From: CAIWXH01 sp964555675
GTDB taxonomy: Bacteria; Chloroflexota; Chloroflexia; Chloroflexales; Chloroflexaceae
Direction: 5' to 3'
NCBI GenBank assembly: GCA_964555675.1
Contig: CAZKTU010000242.1
Location: 1 to 10,002, forward strand
Length of the DNA stretch: 10,002 nucleotides
Below, one piece after another: positions 5,857 through 10,002 of this stretch (position 1 is the first letter of the stretch; each line of letters begins with the position of its first letter). The translations under genes were made by a program, and so were the position numbers. Below the pieces are notes generated by a model. The model was not told the DNA's origin, made no database searches, and saw nothing but the letters and a program-made list of their open reading frames with translations.

Positions 5857-8317
5857 GGGCGCCGCGCTCGACAGCGTAGACGCTATAGCCGCCCTCGCGG
5901 TAGCGCAGACTCAGCCCGGGCAGCCGGTCGGCCTCGGCCTCCCAGCCGGGCGAGCGCGCCGCGAGGCTGTAGCCGTCGACCACGACATAGCGCGTCTGCC
6001 AGCGCTGGAGCAGCCTGACCGCCTCGGGGCTGGGGAAGCCCTCGAGCAGCCCTCGGTTTTCGACGAAGAGGGGCGGAGCGAAGGTGCCGTACCAGAGATT
6101 GCTCGGCCGCCCCTGGTAGCTGGCGTAGAGGATCTGGCTGCCGCTCGGCGAGGGCGTGGCCGGCAGCTCGATCGCCGCGCCCCGGTCGACCTGCGCCGCC
6201 AGCCATCGGTCAACCGCCCGCGGGCCTGTGTAGGTCGCGGGCGAGGCGGCGGCCAACTCCCACAGCAGCAGGGCCCCCGCCGCAAGCGCCGCCCCGTAGT
6301 AGCGCCGGCCCCGCGGCGCCGTCAGGGCTAGACCCGCCAGAATGGCCGCACAGAGCACCAGGTAGAGCACCACCCGGTTCCACACGCGGATCCCGTCGAG
6401 GATCGGCACGTGCTCGTAGATAAAGAGCGCCGGCAGGGGCAGCAGCGCGCCCCCGGGCAGGGTCAGGTACGGGCCGAGGGTCAGCACGAAGGTCGCAGCC
6501 ATCAGCGCGGCCAGGGCCAGGGCCAGCCGCCGCGGGCGAGCCAGCCAGAGGCCGAGGGCCGCCAGGAGCATGGCCGTGTAGCCGAAGTTGACCACGTGCT
6601 CGGTCCCGTCCTCGCGGTAGTACTGCAGCGCCCAGGCGCCGAAGAGCGGGTGGTGCTGGTTCGGCGCGAGGTAGTCGGCCGGCCGGGCCGAGTGGACCTG
6701 CAGCTCGATCAGCCCGTGGCGCAGCCCCGAGCCCTGCTCGCGCAGCTCGAGGTAGGGCTGGGCGAAGGGCGCCGTCAGGGCCAGCAGCAGTACGGCGGCG
6801 AGGGCGAGCTGGCGCCAGCTCGCCGCGAGCCAGGGGCCGACCCGGCGCAGCCCCAGCCGCAGCAGGGCGTAGCCGGCCATGAAGGGCGCCAGGGTGGTGC
6901 CGTAGTAGAGCGAGGCCCAGGTCGCCAGGGCCAGGCCCAGGGCGGCCACGTAGGCGTCCCAGTTGCGCCGCCGCGTCAGCATGCCCTCGAGCCCATAGAG
7001 AGCCAGGGGCAGGTACTGGGTCGCCATAAGCGGCAGGTGCCCCGAGTGCAGCTGGTGGTAGCGCCGGATCGTGAAGGCGAAGACGATCGCGCCCACGAAG
7101 GCCGCCAGCCGGCGCGCGCCCAGCCGGTGGATGAGCAGGTAGGTGCAGAAGCCCGAGAGGACGAACGAGGCCAGGTTCAGCAGATTGAAGCTGGCGATCG
7201 CCCCGAAGAGCCGGGTCAGCGGCAGCCCGAGCAAAGTGTTGGCCGGCGTGATCTCGCTATTCGCCAGCTCGAAACCCGCCGGGTAGAGCAGCTCGGAGAC
7301 GAAGGTCGGGCTCTGGTGCCGCTCGATCAGATAGTCGCTGAAGAGTTGCAGCTTCCACAGGTACTCGAACGAATCGCCGGGGTAGCTGGGGATGCGGCTG
7401 CCCAGGCTGGCGATGATCGGCAGGTGCATCAGGACGGTCAGCGCGACGTAGCCGGCCAGGGCGGGCCAGTGGAGCCCCAGCCAGGCCCGCCAGGGCAGCG
7501 CGCCGTCGCCCGGCTGCGGCCGCGCCACCAGCAGCCCCAGGCCCGCCAACAGCGCGAGCCCGCAGGTCAGGGCCAGGGCGCCGAGCCTGTGGGCGAAGCG
7601 CGGGTCGCTGTGACGCATGCTGATCAGGATGGCCAGCAGCAGCGCGAGGGCGAGCAGGCGCGCGGCCAGGGGGATGCCGGCCCGCCGTAGCAGCGCGTAG
7701 AGGGTCGCCGCGAGTGCCCCGATCGCCAGGGCCTGGGCTGCCGGCAGCCAGCCGGGCGCGCCGAGGCCGCGCCAGCGCAGCTCAAAGGCCGCCACGCCGA
7801 GCGCGCGCGGATCACCCCGGCCCGGAGCGAAGGTCTCGCTGACTATGGTTAGCCGGGTCGCGCCCAGGCCCACGCCCGCCGCGGGCGCGAGCAAACGGTA
7901 GTGGCGCCGCTCGGGGCCGACCGCGAGCCGCGTCAGTGGCGCGCCGTTCAGGCTGAGCGCAACCGGCACAAGGGTCGGCTCGGGGCGCGGGGCGGCGAGG
8001 GTCAGGCTGAGCACGTGCGCACCCATACCCTGCGGCGCCAGGTCGAGGCCGGCGGTCGCCTTCGTCCAGCGCATGCCGAAGCCCTCGGGCGTGGTCTCGG
8101 CCCTGTAAAAGCCGTCGAGCTGCGCCGAGGCCACCGCGCCGAAGGCGATCGTCTCGTCGGCGCTCAGGGGCGCCAGGCTCAGGTACCACCACGACCAGGC
8201 AGCCAGGCCAAGCGCAAAAAGCAGCGGCAGAGCCAATGCCCCACTTAGCGCGTGGAGATGCGCTCCCAGCCCCCATGGCTGCGCCAGACTTCCGGCTCGT
8301 CGCAGGACATTTGCCAT
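5849..8317 (-). CDS. Large polytopic membrane protein, putative GT-C-fold glycosyltransferase
   Basis: An 822-residue protein. One membrane segment (about 27-48) is followed by an outer beta-rich domain (about 52-184), then a dozen or so hydrophobic segments (about 190-690), then a soluble C-terminal domain (about 695-822). The loop after the segment at 285-305 carries YPGDSFEYLWKLQLF (312-326), with D315 in the position of the GT-C catalytic acidic residue. LYPAGFEL (344-351) and YHQLHSGHLPLMATQYLPL (420-438) follow, a layout shared by GT-C-like and YfhO-like membrane proteins of Chloroflexota. The C-terminal part (VDRWLAAQVDRGAAIELP, then YASYQGRPSNLWYG, then RYVVVDGYS) is the soluble domain commonly seen at the end of such proteins. 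It probably transfers a sugar from a polyprenyl carrier outside the membrane; substrate unknown. ATG 8317 has only a weak CAGG upstream but fits the promoter. It is followed by the separately promoted propeller gene 147 bases downstream. Confidence 0.82.
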   Translation of the reverse strand: MANVLRRAGSLAQPWGLGAHLHALSGALALPLLFALGLAAWSWWYLSLAPLSADETIAFGAVASAQLDGFYRAETTPEGFGMRWTKATAGLDLAPQGMGAHVLSLTLAAPRPEPTLVPVALSLNGAPLTRLAVGPERRHYRLLAPAAGVGLGATRLTIVSETFAPGRGDPRALGVAAFELRWRGLGAPGWLPAAQALAIGALAATLYALLRRAGIPLAARLLALALLLAILISMRHSDPRFAHRLGALALTCGLALLAGLGLLVARPQPGDGALPWRAWLGLHWPALAGYVALTVLMHLPIIASLGSRIPSYPGDSFEYLWKLQLFSDYLIERHQSPTFVSELLYPAGFELANSEITPANTLLGLPLTRLFGAIASFNLLNLASFVLSGFCTYLLIHRLGARRLAAFVGAIVFAFTIRRYHQLHSGHLPLMATQYLPLALYGLEGMLTRRRNWDAYVAALGLALATWASLYYGTTLAPFMAGYALLRLGLRRVGPWLAASWRQLALAAVLLLALTAPFAQPYLELREQGSGLRHGLIELQVHSARPADYLAPNQHHPLFGAWALQYYREDGTEHVVNFGYTAMLLAALGLWLARPRRLALALAALMAATFVLTLGPYLTLPGGALLPLPALFIYEHVPILDGIRVWNRVVLYLVLCAAILAGLALTAPRGRRYYGAALAAGALLLWELAAASPATYTGPRAVDRWLAAQVDRGAAIELPATPSPSGSQILYASYQGRPSNLWYGTFAPPLFVENRGLLEGFPSPEAVRLLQRWQTRYVVVDGYSLAARSPGWEAEADRLPGLSLRYREGGYSVYAVERGARR

Positions 8318-8358
8318 GACCTGAACCAGGTTGATTTTGCTTTGGGTTTCGGCTGCGG

Positions 8359-8367
8359 ATTATACCA
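8359..8367 (-). promoter_or_regulatory. Extended -10 promoter of the 822-residue membrane-protein gene
   Basis: On the minus strand this reads TGGTATAAT: a TGn extension and a perfect TATAAT. At 18 bases upstream TGTACT is a poor -35. The expected start is near 8352, giving a leader of about 35 bases to ATG 8317. Confidence 0.6.
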
Positions 8368-8376
8368 CTTTTTCAT

Positions 8377-8389
8377 CTGTATAGTACAG
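8377..8389. promoter_or_regulatory. Inverted repeat CTGTA-TAG-TACAG at the -35 of the membrane-protein promoter
   Basis: Perfect 5-base arms with a 3-base centre, covering the place where the -35 contact of the minus-strand promoter would fall. It could be an operator; the arms are short and no neighbouring regulator gene is present. Confidence 0.25.
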
Positions 8390-8417
8390 CCCCACCGCAT
8401 GCCCCGCGGGTGATGAA

Positions 8418-8445
8418 TTGACAGGCCCCACGCTATGGGTAGAAT
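8418..8445 (+). promoter_or_regulatory. Sigma-70-type promoter of the DUF4214-methyltransferase gene
   Basis: TTGACA (8418-8423), a 16-base spacer, then TAGAAT (8440-8445). The predicted start near 8452 gives a leader of about 39 bases containing AAGAAAGG, five bases before ATG 8491. It is divergent from the membrane-protein promoter, with the two -10 boxes about 75 bases apart. Confidence 0.6.
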
Positions 8446-8490
8446 AGGCGCATCCATTCAAGGCCCGCCCCGATCTTAAGAAAGGCGCTG

Positions 8491-9936
8491 ATGCACCAGC
8501 CCTCACCAGCCGATACGCGTGCGGCCCGCCTCGTCGCGCGGCTCCAGCTCCTGGCCGGTCGCTTCCCTAGCGAGGCCTACTTCATCCGCGCCGCCTTCCG
8601 CGTGCTGCTCGACCGCGAGCCCGACGGCGCGGCCCTGGCCCACTACCGGGCGGCCCTCGCCGGCGGCGCCACCCGCGCCGACGTCTACAACGACATCGTG
8701 GCCTCGGCCGAGTACAAGCAGCGCATCGCGCCGCGCCTCGAGCGCGACCAGACCCCGCCCTGGTTCAACCGCTACCTCTGGCTCATGATCGGTCTCGAAG
8801 AGGCGCGCCTCAACAACGAGCGCAAGGACTTCACCCCGAGCCGGCGCTTCATCCACGCGGCCTACCGGGTGCTGCTGCGCCGCCCGCCCGACGCCGACGC
8901 CCTGCGCGTCCTCGAGGGCGAGCTCGCCGCCGGCAAGCTGACCCGCGCCGACGTCTTCTGGGCCCTGCGCCTCAGCCCCGAGTTCAACGAACAACAGGGC
9001 CTGCGGCTCTACCCCGCCGCCCGCATGCAGCTCTTCGCCCGCGTGGCGAGCGAGACCCTGCGCCAGCCCGGCGCGCGCCCCTGGGCCCTCGACCACGAGC
9101 GCTTCCTCCAGGCCGCCTACAAGGTGCTGCTCGACCGCGAGCTCGACGAGAGCGGCCGCCAACTCTTCCTCGATCGCATGGGGCGCGGCCAGGTCGGCCC
9201 CCTCGAGGTGCTCGACTCGATCAGCAACAGCTCCGAGTTCAAGCGCCGCTTCGACCTGCCCATCCGCCCCCTCGACGCGGTCCACCAGGCCCGCATGATG
9301 CTCTTCCAGACCCGCCTGCCCCCGGCCGAGGTGATCGTCGACCTGGGCGGCGCCGCCCACAACGAGCCCCGCGGCGCCCTGCTCATGATGGGCTACCCCC
9401 ACCGCCCACGCGAGATCACCATCCTCGACCTGCCGCCCGCCGACCGCATCGGCGGGGTCGACGCCGCCGAGGACTCGCAGCAGCTGGTCACCGAAGAGGG
9501 CATCACCGTGCGCTACCTCTACCGCTCGATGGCCGACCTCGACCCCATCCCCGACAACTCGGCCGACCTGGTGGTCTCGGGCGAGAGCATCGAGCATATC
9601 TCCGAGGCCGAGGCCGAGCAGGTCTGCGACCAGGCCTTCCGCGTGCTGCGCTCCGGCGGCTTCTTCTGCCTCGATACGCCCAACGCCCGCCTGACCCGCA
9701 TCCAGTCGCCCGACAAGCTCATCCACCCCGAGCACCAGAAAGAGTACTACCCCGCCGAGATCCGCGCCAAGCTCGAACAGCGCGGCTTCCGCATCGTCGA
9801 CGCGGCCGGCATCTGCCCCATGCCCGAGAGTATCAGGAGCGGGGTCTTCAGCTTCGCCGAGATGACCAGCAATATCGCCCTCTCGGACGACCCCGAGCTA
9901 GGCTACATGTTCTACTTCAAGGCCCTCAAGCCGTAA
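8491..9936 (+). CDS. Three DUF4214 repeats fused to a class I SAM-dependent methyltransferase
   Basis: A 481-residue protein. Three DUF4214-like helical repeats lie at about 28-79 (FIRAAFRVLLDREPDG), 117-169 (FIHAAYRVLLRRPPDA) and 201-254 (FLQAAYKVLLDRELDE). Each has the (F/Y)-x-x-A(F/Y)-V-LL-R-x-x-D core and ends in a SxE(Y/F) turn. DUF4214 is common in surface and S-layer-associated proteins and in glycan-locus enzymes. Residues about 275-481 are a Rossmann methyltransferase: motif I is VIVDLGGAAH (281-290), the post-I acidic strand is ITILDLPPAD, motif IV is ADLVVSGESIEHI (358-370), and LRSGGFFCLDTPN (386-398) is the strand-5 segment. Motif I lacks the usual D/E-x-G-x-G-x-G spacing. The closest named type is the ubiE/COQ5-like Methyltransf_11/23 group; the substrate, perhaps a sugar or lipid-linked glycan, is inferred from neighbours. 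There is no signal peptide, so it is cytoplasmic. ATG 8491 follows AAGAAAGG at good spacing. Confidence 0.87.
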   Translation: MHQPSPADTRAARLVARLQLLAGRFPSEAYFIRAAFRVLLDREPDGAALAHYRAALAGGATRADVYNDIVASAEYKQRIAPRLERDQTPPWFNRYLWLMIGLEEARLNNERKDFTPSRRFIHAAYRVLLRRPPDADALRVLEGELAAGKLTRADVFWALRLSPEFNEQQGLRLYPAARMQLFARVASETLRQPGARPWALDHERFLQAAYKVLLDRELDESGRQLFLDRMGRGQVGPLEVLDSISNSSEFKRRFDLPIRPLDAVHQARMMLFQTRLPPAEVIVDLGGAAHNEPRGALLMMGYPHRPREITILDLPPADRIGGVDAAEDSQQLVTEEGITVRYLYRSMADLDPIPDNSADLVVSGESIEHISEAEAEQVCDQAFRVLRSGGFFCLDTPNARLTRIQSPDKLIHPEHQKEYYPAEIRAKLEQRGFRIVDAAGICPMPESIRSGVFSFAEMTSNIALSDDPELGYMFYFKALKP

Positions 9937-9943
9937 GTGGTTC

Positions 9944-9976
9944 AGACGGCAACGTCGCTGACGCTCGTTGCCGCCT
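9944..9976 (+). terminator. Hairpin after the methyltransferase gene, possible terminator
   Basis: CGGCAACG (9947-9954) and CGTTGCCG (9966-9973) form a perfect 8-base-pair stem with an 11-base loop; AG/CT adds two pairs past one mismatch. It lies seven bases after the stop. No T tract follows, so termination is not assured. The remaining bases to the window end hold no gene start that can be supported. Confidence 0.45.
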
Positions 9977-10002
9977 GGAGGACTTCAGGGAGGGCCAGGC
10001 CC

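Noticed and set aside
6410..7690. 426-residue plus-strand open frame
   Set aside because: Gln/Gly/Arg-rich antisense shadow of the 822-residue membrane protein.
8245..8457. 70-residue minus-strand open frame across the divergent promoter region
   Set aside because: It runs through both promoters and into the start of the membrane-protein gene, has no ribosome site and resembles no family.
8503..9735. 410-residue minus-strand open frame
   Set aside because: Antisense to the DUF4214-methyltransferase gene, with composition typical of a shadow frame.
9973..10000. Second small stem GCCTGG/CCAGGC at the right edge
   Set aside because: Six base pairs with a long loop, sharing bases with the better hairpin at 9944-9976; too weak to call.
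1..10002. CRISPR array, tRNA, rRNA or insertion sequence
   Set aside because: No regularly spaced repeats, cloverleaf-like segments, rRNA-like stretches, transposase motifs or terminal inverted repeats were seen on reading both strands.

Overview
This is a compact, GC-rich bacterial chromosomal window with strong G/C preference at third codon positions and short intergenic gaps (none over about 180 bases). The gene content suggests a filamentous or gliding Chloroflexota-type bacterium: glycan-assembly membrane proteins, a DUF4214/methyltransferase fusion and a secreted FG-GAP propeller. That assignment is inferred from family content and base composition; there is no marker gene here to prove it.

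Layout. (1) Positions 1-3006, minus strand: a tightly coupled three-gene operon. It runs from a small coiled-coil protein (3006-2614), through a GT4 glycosyltransferase (2617-1538, ATGA overlap), to a DUF2079-type multi-membrane protein (starts GTG at 1544, overlaps by 7 bases, and runs off the left edge). The last gene uses a GTG start and is truncated by the window, so a simple ATG-to-stop search misses it. (2) Positions 3074-3673, plus strand: a BrnT/BrnA type II toxin-antitoxin pair with its own extended -10 promoter. It is clearly AT-richer than its surroundings and ends in a long perfect hairpin. (3) Positions 3725-5701, minus strand: a secreted seven-repeat FG-GAP/VCBS beta-propeller with a C-terminal Ig-like domain, behind a very good sigma-70-type promoter. 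(4) Positions 5849-8317, minus strand: an 822-residue GT-C-like membrane protein, probably a polyprenyl-sugar-dependent glycosyltransferase. (5) Positions 8318-8490: a divergent promoter region. (6) Positions 8491-9936, plus strand: a protein with three DUF4214 repeats fused to a class I SAM-dependent methyltransferase, followed by a hairpin.

Working together. A cytoplasmic GT4 enzyme, two large GT-C/DUF2079-like membrane proteins, a methyltransferase and a secreted propeller fit a cell-surface polysaccharide or glycoprotein locus in which sugars are added, modified and displayed outside the cell. This is inferred from neighbourhood; no substrate can be read from the sequence. The toxin-antitoxin pair looks like an independent insertion between two transcription units. 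Nothing here is clearly a new system. The most unusual items are the shared N-terminal extracytoplasmic domain in two different membrane-protein families, the DUF4214x3-methyltransferase fusion with an altered SAM motif, and the unassigned 130-residue protein leading the glycosyltransferase operon.
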